From Streptomyces abyssomicinicus (lineage in GTDB: Bacteria; Actinomycetota; Actinomycetes; Streptomycetales; Streptomycetaceae): a stretch of DNA of 64,000 bases. Each line of letters starts with the position of its first letter. Position 1 is the first letter of the stretch. The notes beneath the pieces are model-generated. The model did no database searches, was not told the origin of the DNA, and was given only the letters and a program-made list of their open reading frames with translations. The stretch lies in NCBI RefSeq assembly GCF_008974245.1, contig NZ_BBZI01000007.1, positions 142,765 through 206,764 of the forward strand, in the 5' to 3' direction. Of the stretch, positions 8,485 to 15,783 are shown piece after piece. The position numbers were made by a program, and so were the translations under genes.

Positions 8485-9413
8485 TCGTCGACATCAGGGG
8501 CCTGCCCGTGGCCCTCGTCGGCCTGGACCTCGCGCTCAGCGGCCTGTGGCGCGACCACGCGGCCGGCGCGGACGTCGTGCGGGTCCAGGACCCGCCCGCC
8601 GAGTCCTGGCCCGCTCTGCGGCGGGCCGGGTTCCAGCCCAAGCCGCAGGTGGTCATGTGGCGGTCCGAGGCGCTCGACTCCGAGGAGAAGTACCTGGCGG
8701 GCCTGTCCGGCAAGGACCGCTACGACGTCCGGGCCGCCTACCGCAAGGCCGGGCAGGCGGGACTGCGGGTCGGCACCGAGGCGCTGACGCCCGAGTTGCT
8801 GGACGAGTTCCTCGCCCTGTACCGGCGGCAGATCTCCGGCATGCGGCACGGCTGGGCGGTCGCGGAGGAGCAGCGGGCCCACATCCTGGCCCAGGCCGGT
8901 ACCTTCCGGGCCGTCACCGTCCGCTCGCGCGACGAACTGGTGGGCGTCTGCCTCAACCAGGACCTGCCCGACCGCGACGAGACCCGGGCCCGCTTCTCGG
9001 CCGTGACCCCGGGGCAGCGCGGCGACAGTCTCTCCAGGGTCCTGTACTGGGAGACGCTGCGTGAGGCCCGCCTGCGGGGACGACGGTGGGCCACCCTCGG
9101 GCGGGACATCAATCTCTACGGCCACCTGGGCAACGCGGGACTGTTCAGCTTCAAGTCCAGACTCGGCTTCGCGGCCCTGCCCGGGCAGCGGATCGAGCCG
9201 GGCAGCGGTTCCCACCAGGCCGACCGGGTGGTGGGCTTCGGCGCCCTGTCGGACCCGGCGCTGCTGCTGTCCTACGAGCCGGCCGAGAGCGAGGAGGCGG
9301 CCGTGACCGGCCCCTTGCGGCTGCACCTGTACACCGGCCAGGAGACCGATCCGCGCCCCTTCCGCGGCGTCGGCCTCGCCGGGACGACGGTGCACAGAAT
9401 CGCTCCGGCCTGA
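8481..9413 (+). CDS. GNAT/FemAB-like acyltransferase
   Basis: 310 residues from GTG at 8481, overlapping copA by 4 bases. The region around LSGKDRYDVRAAYRKA and the C-terminal GHLGNAGLFSFKSRLGF resemble the acetyltransferase domain of FemAB/BioF2-like GNAT proteins, which transfer acyl or aminoacyl groups to amines. The N-terminal 60 residues form a separate small domain. It is the last gene of the operon and is followed at once by a strong terminator. Sitting with an aminotransferase, a Cys-rich protein and an exporter, it may modify the peptide or an exported metal ligand. That role is inference. Confidence 0.65.
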   Translation: MIVDIRGLPVALVGLDLALSGLWRDHAAGADVVRVQDPPAESWPALRRAGFQPKPQVVMWRSEALDSEEKYLAGLSGKDRYDVRAAYRKAGQAGLRVGTEALTPELLDEFLALYRRQISGMRHGWAVAEEQRAHILAQAGTFRAVTVRSRDELVGVCLNQDLPDRDETRARFSAVTPGQRGDSLSRVLYWETLREARLRGRRWATLGRDINLYGHLGNAGLFSFKSRLGFAALPGQRIEPGSGSHQADRVVGFGALSDPALLLSYEPAESEEAAVTGPLRLHLYTGQETDPRPFRGVGLAGTTVHRIAPA

Positions 9414-9415
9414 AG

Positions 9416-9458
9416 GGCGGGCGGACCGCGCGATCGACCTCCGCGCGGTCCGCCCGCC
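9416..9458 (+). terminator. Intrinsic-type terminator ending the copper/CCG operon
   Basis: A perfect 17-bp stem (arms 9416-9432 and 9442-9458) around a 9-nt loop, starting two bases after the acyltransferase stop. It is GC-only in most positions and lacks a T-run, as is common in Streptomyces. It separates the operon from the convergent ArsR gene. Confidence 0.85.
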
Positions 9459-9539
9459 GTGTGCCGTCGGCTCCTTGCCGCCCCTCGGAGGCCGTGGCCG
9501 CGGGGGCCGCGCGCAGCCACGCCGACGGGTGGAGCGCCC

Positions 9540-9914
9540 TCAGAGCCGCGACGGCACCCGCAGCAGGGTCGACAGCGCCTGGAACACGTCGCGGTCGATC
9601 CGGTGGTAGATCCAGGTGCTGCGCCGCTCGGCGGTCAGAAGCCCCGCCTCACGCAGCTTCTTCAGGTGGTGGGAGACGGTCGGCTGGGAGACGCCCACGT
9701 CCGAGACGTCGCACACGCAGGCCTCCCCCGCCGGGTGGGAGGCGATCAGTGAGAGCAGCCGGAGCCGAACCGGATCGGACAGCGCCTTGAACACGGCGGC
9801 CAGCCGCTCGGCGTCGAGTTCCGAAGGGCAGGCCGCCGCGATCGGCGGACAGCAAGGAACAGCGGACTGCCTGGGCTGACTGGCGACTGTGGACGTCGCT
9901 GATGAGTTCGACAT
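9540..9914 (-). CDS. arsR: ArsR-family metalloid-responsive repressor 1
   Basis: A 124-residue ArsR/SmtB winged-helix repressor. The DNA-recognition helix reads SQPTVSHHLKKL and the wing ERRSTWIYHRID. Candidate As(III)/Sb(III) ligands are Cys21-Cys22 near the N-terminus (PCCPP), Cys29, and Cys66/Cys68 in GEACVCD, a layout like the N-terminal-pair plus helix site of CgArsR-type proteins. ATG at 9914 lies inside a 32-bp dyad operator, so the mRNA is probably leaderless or nearly so and autoregulated. It is a close paralogue of the next gene. Confidence 0.92.
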   Translation of the reverse strand: MSNSSATSTVASQPRQSAVPCCPPIAAACPSELDAERLAAVFKALSDPVRLRLLSLIASHPAGEACVCDVSDVGVSQPTVSHHLKKLREAGLLTAERRSTWIYHRIDRDVFQALSTLLRVPSRL

Positions 9915-9938
9915 GATTCGATATTGGCAGGTGTCGAA
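9907..9938. promoter_or_regulatory. ArsR operator copy 1
   Basis: A 32-bp element beginning TTCGACA and ending TCGAA, with an internal TATTTGGC-like core (TCGATATTGGC here). It overlaps the start codon of arsR 1 with offset 7. The same element occurs at 10326-10357 and 10404-10435 with identical length and ends. Confidence 0.75.
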
Positions 9939-9961
9939 CCAGTAGCGCAATGGGCCCCGTC

Positions 9962-10333
9962 TCAGGCGGCGCCGCCTGAAGCGAGGAGGCGGCCGATCTC
10001 TGCCAGTACGCCGGGCTCGAGGCGGTAGTAGACCCAGGTGCCGCGCCGCTCCGAAGCGAGGAGCCCGGCCTCCTTGAGGCGCTTCAGGTGGTGCGAGACG
10101 GTCGGCTGGGAGACGCCGACGTCGGAGATGTCGCACACGCAGGCTTCGCCCCCCGGGTGCGAGGCGACCGCCGAGAACAGGCGCAGCCGCACCGGGTCGC
10201 CGAGTGCCTTGAACACGCGAGCGGCTGTCTCCGCCTCCTGTGCGCTCAGCGGGCGCTCGGTGAGCGGTGGGCAGCACAGCGTCCCGGCCTCGACAGGGGG
10301 GCCGGCGGGTGAGGGCATTTCGAGATTCGACAC
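9962..10333 (-). CDS. arsR: ArsR-family metalloid-responsive repressor 2
   Basis: A 123-residue paralogue of the neighbouring repressor, with the same recognition helix (SQPTVSHHLKRL) and GEACVCD motif. Cys20-Cys21 (LCCPP) and Cys65/Cys67 are the likely metalloid ligands; the extra Cys29 of the paralogue is absent. GTG at 10333 is chosen because it sits exactly 7 bases inside operator copy 2, the same offset as the ATG of the paralogue, and gives the matching MSN start. ATG at 10318 is the alternative. Two near-identical repressors in tandem suggest duplication and layered control. Confidence 0.9.
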   Translation of the reverse strand: MSNLEMPSPAGPPVEAGTLCCPPLTERPLSAQEAETAARVFKALGDPVRLRLFSAVASHPGGEACVCDISDVGVSQPTVSHHLKRLKEAGLLASERRGTWVYYRLEPGVLAEIGRLLASGGAA

Positions 10334-10357
10334 ATGTCTATGTTGGCATATTTCGAA
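10326..10357. promoter_or_regulatory. ArsR operator copy 2
   Basis: A 32-bp dyad with ends TTCGA and TCGAA and core TCTATGTTGGC, overlapping the GTG start of arsR 2. It is AT-richer than its surroundings and probably also contains promoter elements for the minus strand. Confidence 0.75.
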
Positions 10358-10403
10358 ACAGCTTGGCCAGGGTTCGGCCCGAACGGCACCCGTCCGATAA
10401 TTG

Positions 10404-10435
10404 TTCGACAATCGTCTATGTTGACGTCTGTCGAA
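10404..10435. promoter_or_regulatory. ArsR operator copy 3, facing the monooxygenase
   Basis: The third copy of the 32-bp dyad (TTCGACA start, core TCTATGTTGAC, TCGAA end), 110 bases upstream of the divergent flavoprotein gene. Its presence implies that gene is repressed by one or both ArsR proteins and induced by metalloid. Confidence 0.75.
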
Positions 10436-10545
10436 TCAATCTGGCATGGTGGGTGGTGCAAGGGCCCTGTGCGCCGCGGAGGCCATCAGGGGTCATTGGC
10501 TGCTTTGCCTGTCAATTGCCTCTTCGTTTACAGGAGTTTACGGTC

Positions 10546-11874
10546 ATGAGTGAGCAGCAGTATCCCGTCGTCGTCATCGGAGCAGGGCCCGTCGGGCTGG
10601 CCGCCGCCGCGCAGCTGGCGGATCGTGGCATGGCCGCGGTGGTGTTCGAGGCCGGACCCGCGGCGGGCGCGGCGGTGCGGGAATGGGCGCATGTGCGCCT
10701 GTTCTCGACCTGGAGCGAGCTGGTGGATCCGGTCGCGGAGAAGCTGCTCGCTCCGACCGGCTGGGTGCGGCCGGATCCCGGGGCGTATCCGACCGGTGCA
10801 GACTGGGTGGCGGAGTACCTCCAGCCGCTCGCGGACGCCCTCGGCGACCGGGTCCGGTGGGGCGCCCGGGTCACGGGCGTGTCCCGGATGGGGCGGGACC
10901 GCGTGGTCGACACCGACCGTGAAGCGCAGCCGTTCACGGTGGAGGTCGCGTACCCGGACGGCCGGGAGGAGCGGGTCCTGGCCCGGGCCGTCATCGATGC
11001 CTCGGGCAGCTGGTCGCTTCCGGGTCCGGCGGGCGGCAACGGTCTGCGGGCACTCGGGGAACACGCCGTCGCCGATCGCGTCACCTACCGTGTGCCCGAC
11101 CTGCGCGACCCGGCCGTCCGCGCTCGCCACGCCGGTCGGCGCACGGCGGTGATCGGCTCCGGCGCCTCGGCGTTCACGGCCCTCGCGGAACTCGCGGAGC
11201 TCGCCCGGGCGGCCGACGGCGCCGGCACGCACGCGGCGTGGATCCTGCGCCGGGGGATCTCCGGCTCCACGTTCGGCGGCGGAACCGCCGACCAGCTCCC
11301 GGCCCGCGGCGCGCTCGGCCTCGCGGCCAAGGCCGCGGTGGACCAGGGGCACGCCGACGCCGTGACCGGCTTCCGTACCGGAGCGATGGAACGCGACGCC
11401 GACGGCCGGATCGTCCTGATCGCCGACGACGGCCGCCGACTCGACCCGGTCGACGAGGTGGTCGTCCTCACCGGCCTCCGCCCCGACCTGTCCTTCCTCT
11501 CCGAGGTCCGCCTCCGACTCGACGAGCGACTCCAGGCTCCCCTCGAGCTGGCACCGCTGATCGACCCCAACCAGCACTCCTGCGGCACCGTCTATCCGCA
11601 CGGCCACCGTGAACTCTCCCATCCCGAGAAGGGCTTCTACCTCGTGGGCGCCAAGTCCTACGGCCGCGCGCCCACCTTTCTCGCCCTCACCGGCTACGAG
11701 CAGGCCAGGTCCGTCGTCGCCGCACTCGCCGGAGACGCCGAGGCCGCCGACCGTGTCGAACTCGTTTTGCCCGAGACAGGGGTCTGCGGCGGCGCGGGAG
11801 TCTTCGAAGACCTCTCCGCACCGTCGGGTGACTCCGGCTGCTGCGCGGCGCCCGAGCCCCAGCAGGGCTGCTGA
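10546..11874 (+). CDS. FAD/NAD(P)-binding monooxygenase with Cys-rich tail (ArsO-like)
   Basis: A 442-residue flavoprotein with two Rossmann sites: GAGPVGLAAAAQL for FAD near the N-terminus and GSGASAFTALAEL for NAD(P)H near residue 200, as in flavin-containing monooxygenases. The C-terminus carries GCCAAPEPQQGC, a vicinal Cys pair plus a last Cys that could bind As(III). ATG 10546 has CAGGAG about 10 bases upstream. The ArsR operator in its promoter and the divergent arsR genes place it in metalloid response; related flavoproteins called ArsO sit in Streptomyces ars clusters. Its reaction is not established from sequence. No arsC, arsB or acr3 is visible nearby. Confidence 0.78.
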   Translation: MSEQQYPVVVIGAGPVGLAAAAQLADRGMAAVVFEAGPAAGAAVREWAHVRLFSTWSELVDPVAEKLLAPTGWVRPDPGAYPTGADWVAEYLQPLADALGDRVRWGARVTGVSRMGRDRVVDTDREAQPFTVEVAYPDGREERVLARAVIDASGSWSLPGPAGGNGLRALGEHAVADRVTYRVPDLRDPAVRARHAGRRTAVIGSGASAFTALAELAELARAADGAGTHAAWILRRGISGSTFGGGTADQLPARGALGLAAKAAVDQGHADAVTGFRTGAMERDADGRIVLIADDGRRLDPVDEVVVLTGLRPDLSFLSEVRLRLDERLQAPLELAPLIDPNQHSCGTVYPHGHRELSHPEKGFYLVGAKSYGRAPTFLALTGYEQARSVVAALAGDAEAADRVELVLPETGVCGGAGVFEDLSAPSGDSGCCAAPEPQQGC

Positions 11875-12675
11875 CGAAGCCGCGGACCCGGGCGACGGCG
11901 CTCAGGGCGGACTTCCCCGGTGCGGGATCCGTGAAATTCAGCAATTTCGCTGGAATTTCGAGGGAGTGGGAATCCACGGAAACTCAAATACCGGTGGAGC
12001 GAACGGCGTTCCACCGCGCAGAGGAACTCAGGGCCGCCCCGTCGGCGTTCGCCGGGCCGTGCCTGCCGCCGACGAGCCCGATGTGATCGCCACCGTGGTG
12101 GGTTCCGGGGGATCGGCCCAGGTGGGGCGGTGTTCCGAGCCCCGGTCGAGGGCACGGTTCCTCCTCCGAAGGGCCGTGATGTCTGGGCCGCGACGGCACT
12201 CGATGCCGGTGCGCCGGTGGCCGAAAAGCTGCTCGTGCCCGCCCCGGACACCGGGAGGATCGCCGGTCACGGCCGCCCGCAGGGCATTCGCGCTGCACGG
12301 CCAGGGAGCGCGCACGCCGCGAGGCAGCGCGCCGCTCGGGACGGAGACGCCGGGGCGGCGGGGCATGACCGGGTACGGGGAGGCCGGTGGCCGTTGAGCC
12401 GGCACCAGGGCCTGCGGGGGGCGGCCGGTCCCGCGCGGGGTTGTCGCCGTCACGCGGCGCCGACGGGCCTCACCGAGGAGGCGCTGCCGATGCCTCGGCC
12501 CGCGCATCGGGCGGTGCACGCGTCCGGCGCGGCCACCGTGGAATTCCGGCAGGCCGGCGGGGCCGTCGAGGGCCTCGAGGGCCAGGGCGTGGAGGGCCTG
12601 GACCGCGGGCCGCGGCCGTGCGGAGCCGCAGCGCGCGGCCCGAGGTCCACAGGGGGGTGTCACCCCATGGCGACG
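11875..12675. other. No confident gene; contains a GAAATT-N4-AATTTC inverted repeat
   Basis: Open frames here have no recognisable domain, poor codon pattern and no good ribosome site, so I call none. An AT-richer pocket at 11930-12000 holds a perfect inverted repeat (arms 11933-11938 and 11943-11948), a possible operator or the 3' hairpin of the monooxygenase transcript. The remainder may be decayed coding DNA. Confidence 0.5.
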
Positions 12676-13446
12676 TCAGGCGCCGAGGACGCGGGCGTAG
12701 CCCGGACGTGCCCCCTCGCGCTCCACCATGATCCGTGCGTCGGCCGTGGAGAGGAGGGCCTCGGGCAGCGGGAGGTCCACCAGGAAGTCCCCGTACTCGT
12801 GGGACGGGTGCTCTCCCAGTTCCACCTTGGTCCCGTCGCCGTTCAGCAGGAACACCCGCCAGACGTCGGCGCCCTGGGCCGAGGGGCCCGTCGCGGCCAC
12901 CCGCAGGGTGCGGTCCGCGAGTATCTGGGCGGTGGCCACCACGGCGGTACGCCGCACGGGCTCGCCGAGGGAGTGCATCGCGCCGTGCTTGACCAGCGGC
13001 CTGCGGTCCGTGTCGGGAAGGTGCACGGCCACGACCTCGCCCACGAACATCGTGTGCACGGGGAAGGGGACGGTGTCACGCAGGACGCACTCGAGGGCCA
13101 CCAGGCCGCCGTCGACCCACGGGGTGCCGGTGGCCTCCGGCGCGCCGAAACCGAGGAGTTCGGCTCCGGCCTTGTCGATGTCCCCGATGGAGAAGCTGCC
13201 GGCGAAGTCGGCGAGTTCCGCCTGCTCCTCGGAGCACAACGTGAGGCTGAACTCGCCGCTCACGGGCAGGAGTTCGCGGGTCCGCGCGCGTGGACTCAGC
13301 ACCACGGCGGCGTACAGGGGATCCTTGTTCACGAAGTAGGACCACTCCGCGGACATCACGTTCACGCCGTCCTCGTGGCGCACGGCCACGAGACCTACGG
13401 TGCTCGTGGCCTTCTTCCACAGTTGGCCGGGGATTTCGCGGGACAC
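12676..13446 (-). CDS. Flavin reductase-like FMN-binding split-barrel protein
   Basis: About 256 residues. The first 165 or so match the flavin reductase-like split-barrel (GLVAVRHEDGVNVMSAEWSYFVNKDPLYAAVVLSP layout, then SGEFSLTLCS), which binds FMN and reduces it with NAD(P)H or serves as a small oxidoreductase. The last 80 residues are an extension I do not recognise. GTG at 13446 with AAGGTGG upstream is preferred; ATG at 13506 would add an unconserved basic leader. It could supply reduced flavin to the FAD enzymes nearby, or be unrelated to them. Confidence 0.78.
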   Translation of the reverse strand: MSREIPGQLWKKATSTVGLVAVRHEDGVNVMSAEWSYFVNKDPLYAAVVLSPRARTRELLPVSGEFSLTLCSEEQAELADFAGSFSIGDIDKAGAELLGFGAPEATGTPWVDGGLVALECVLRDTVPFPVHTMFVGEVVAVHLPDTDRRPLVKHGAMHSLGEPVRRTAVVATAQILADRTLRVAATGPSAQGADVWRVFLLNGDGTKVELGEHPSHEYGDFLVDLPLPEALLSTADARIMVEREGARPGYARVLGA

Positions 13447-13615
13447 GTGCCACCTTGCCTGCGTCGGGTCGGCCCGCGCGTGCGGTAGCCGATGCGGATC
13501 GCCCATCCAATCCCTTGGGCCCCACGGGGAACAGGCGGATTCGAGCCATCTCGTTTATCGCGAGGCGAATGGCCGGGGTTGCCCGCGACCGTCCGGCGTG
13601 AAACACGACGGCCGT

Positions 13616-13629
13616 GTGATCCAGGTCAC
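13616..13629. promoter_or_regulatory. CRP-type site
   Basis: GTGATCCAGGTCAC fits the Streptomyces Crp consensus GTG-N6-GNCAC. It lies 87 bases upstream of a 13-codon ORF and 256 bases upstream of the beta-propeller gene, in the divergent gap with the flavin reductase-like gene. Confidence 0.45.
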
Positions 13630-13715
13630 GCAAGGTTCTCTTGCTGCAATTCGACGGATCCTTGTTCAATCGAACCGCCGCATGGATTCGAAATTCGGAA
13701 AGGGGGTGCTCTCCC

Positions 13716-13757
13716 ATGAAGAAGCCGGTCCGTCGTAACATCGTCGCCGCGAAGTGA
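13716..13757 (+). CDS. 13-codon ORF with strong ribosome site (MKKPVRRNIVAAK)
   Basis: ATG at 13716 follows AAAGGGGGT by 8 bases, a better Shine-Dalgarno site than most genes in the window have. It ends in TGA after MKKPVRRNIVAAK. It lies between a CRP-type site and a strong hairpin, just upstream of the propeller gene. It may be a leader peptide whose translation affects the downstream hairpin, or a stub of a small secreted protein. Confidence 0.4.
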   Translation: MKKPVRRNIVAAK

Positions 13758-13798
13758 CCAGATGGTCGTCCGACCCGCGATCGATGCGGGCTCCGAGT

Positions 13799-13832
13799 CC
13801 GGCCGGCCGGGATTACCATTCCGGCCGGCCGG
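13799..13832 (+). terminator. Hairpin in the 5' leader of the beta-propeller gene
   Basis: Two copies of CCGGCCGGCCGG (13799-13810, 13821-13832) enclose a 10-nt loop (GATTACCATT) and are followed by a pyrimidine-rich tract containing several T pairs. It sits 42 bases after the 13-codon ORF and 53 bases before the propeller gene, so it could end a small transcript or act as an attenuator. Each arm is self-complementary, so alternative folds exist. Confidence 0.55.
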
Positions 13833-13884
13833 CTTCTCCTACTCTCCTACTCTTCTGCAAGCGACGAACAAGGGGACGGTTGCT

Positions 13885-15783
13885 GTGGAACTGACAGACC
13901 GCGTCATGAGAATTCTCCACGTGGAGGGCACGGGCCTTGTCGTGTCGGACTCCTTCGGCCGGGTCCACGTCCTCGACGAGGAGCTGCGGCTCGTCCGCTC
14001 CTCCCCCCGTCTCCGGCAGGGCCGGCCGCTCTACGGCCTCACGGTCGCCGACGGCTGGATCATCGGCAAGGACCGCATGGGCGCGGTGCTGCGCTGGTCG
14101 CTCGAGACCCTCGACCTCGTCAACCGCCTCGACCCCGCCACCGTCTGCGACACGTCGACCCTGATCGAGGGTGAGGAGCCCTCCCCGGTCAGCTCGCGGG
14201 GCATCGGGGTGTGGGAAGGCCGCGTCTTCGTGACCGCCGGCTACCACCACCAGATGCTGGTCCTCGACCTGGACACCTTCGACGTCCTGGAAATCCGTCC
14301 CAACATATGCGGCTCCAGTCCCATGGAATGGGCGTGCACCGAGCATCCGGCCCTGCACGCGATATCGGACAAGAAGGGGAATCTCCGGCTCGGGAGTTTC
14401 TCGGACCTGGAATTCCCTGCTCATGTGAAGCTCGACGACGGGAATATCCACCGGGTCCGCTACGACGCCCGGCACGATCGTTTCTGGTGCACCCAGGACT
14501 TCGGCGAGGGCGAGACCGCGGACATCGCCAACGGCGTGGTGACGGTGAGCCCGGAGGGCGTCAAGGAGAGCGAACTGCTCTTCGCCCGCGACGACGTGGA
14601 ATTCGTCGCCTTCTCTCCCGACTTCACGCGGGCCTACTCCGGCGGATTCGACGGCGAGCTGTACGTGTTCGACAACACCGACCGGGAACTCCGCGTCGAG
14701 CGCGTGGTGACGGGCTTCTCCCACCAGCTCGCCGACATCACCGTGAGCCCGGCCGGCGACGTCTACGTCCTGTGCCAGGACGGGGAGATCGTGCGCCTCG
14801 CCCCCGACGGCTCCTTCGTCCAGGGGCTGGGCTTCAGGCGGCAGGCGGTCTGGGACATCCAGCCCTCGGCCGAGGACCCGTCCGTGCTGTACTGCGCCAC
14901 CGACTCCGGCGTCGCGGTCGCGGAGGTCCGTCAGGTCCCCAGCGGACCGACCCTGCACATCCTGGAGGACCACGAGACCGGCCACGGCTTCACACGGCGC
15001 CTCACGCCGGTGGACGGCGGCTGGATCGGCGTCAGCCGCGACCGCCAGGTCTTCCGCGCCCGCCGTGGCGGAGAGGTCCTGTGGAGCCGCTCCCTCCCGG
15101 AAGGGCTGCTGCACACCGTCACCGCCTCGCCGGACCACGCCCGCGCCCTCGTCGCGAGCAACGCCGGCGCCCTGGAGCTCGACACCGCGACCGGAGAGAC
15201 CCTCGCCTCCCTCTCCGTGGACGGGCTGCCGGTGTGGGCGTGCGCCTACCTGCCGGACGGGAGCCGGGTACTGGCCACCCGCAACGGCGTCATCGCCGTC
15301 TTCGGGGCCGGCCACGACCGGCCGACGTGGCGCCTCGACCAGGGTGAGTACCCCAAGCGCATGTGGGCGCAGGGCGACTTCCTCTACGTCGTCGGCGACG
15401 GAGGACTCAAGGAGATCGCCGTCGGTCACGGCGTCACCCGCACCTGGAAGGACCTGCTGTCCAACACCGCCGAGAACGCGACCGTCGCCGACGGCCTGGT
15501 CTGCGTGAGCTCCTACGGCATGCAGGTCGCCGCCTACACCTATGAGAACGACGAGTTCGTCGGCTTCATGGAAGACCTCCCCGACTACCCCAAGGCCCTC
15601 ACCGTCGTGCGCGACGACAGCGGACGACCGCACCTCCTCCTCGGCTGCCGCACCGGCCTGCTGTCCCTCTACCGCCTGGACAAGTCACCCGAGGACGGTA
15701 CGTTCGCCAAGCTCGAGGACCACTGGCTGCCCCGCCGCCCGGCCCGCTACACGCTGCGGAGCCGGCCGTCCGCGGCCGAGTGA
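13885..15783 (+). CDS. Beta-propeller (WD40/YVTN-like) protein, left-arm copy
   Basis: 632 residues of repeated four-stranded blades, seen as recurring turns such as AYSGGFDGELYVFDN, VFVTAGYHHQMLVLDL and DGSRVLATRNGVIAVFG. There is no signal peptide or membrane span, so it should be cytoplasmic. GTG at 13885 has AAGGGGA about 9 bases upstream; the frame is open further up, but those codons lie in the leader hairpin. Its stop overlaps the MFS gene (GTGA). A second large propeller starts the ToxC-B-D-like operon at 39.3 kb. WD-repeat ToxC proteins are needed in toxoflavin pathways, so this copy may be a scaffold or enzyme of the same pathway. That link is inference. Confidence 0.7.
   Translation: MELTDRVMRILHVEGTGLVVSDSFGRVHVLDEELRLVRSSPRLRQGRPLYGLTVADGWIIGKDRMGAVLRWSLETLDLVNRLDPATVCDTSTLIEGEEPSPVSSRGIGVWEGRVFVTAGYHHQMLVLDLDTFDVLEIRPNICGSSPMEWACTEHPALHAISDKKGNLRLGSFSDLEFPAHVKLDDGNIHRVRYDARHDRFWCTQDFGEGETADIANGVVTVSPEGVKESELLFARDDVEFVAFSPDFTRAYSGGFDGELYVFDNTDRELRVERVVTGFSHQLADITVSPAGDVYVLCQDGEIVRLAPDGSFVQGLGFRRQAVWDIQPSAEDPSVLYCATDSGVAVAEVRQVPSGPTLHILEDHETGHGFTRRLTPVDGGWIGVSRDRQVFRARRGGEVLWSRSLPEGLLHTVTASPDHARALVASNAGALELDTATGETLASLSVDGLPVWACAYLPDGSRVLATRNGVIAVFGAGHDRPTWRLDQGEYPKRMWAQGDFLYVVGDGGLKEIAVGHGVTRTWKDLLSNTAENATVADGLVCVSSYGMQVAAYTYENDEFVGFMEDLPDYPKALTVVRDDSGRPHLLLGCRTGLLSLYRLDKSPEDGTFAKLEDHWLPRRPARYTLRSRPSAAE

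Noticed and set aside
12130..13488. 452-codon plus-strand frame across the gap and the flavin reductase-like gene
   Set aside because: Antisense to a recognisable split-barrel protein, and its part in the gap has no domain or ribosome site.
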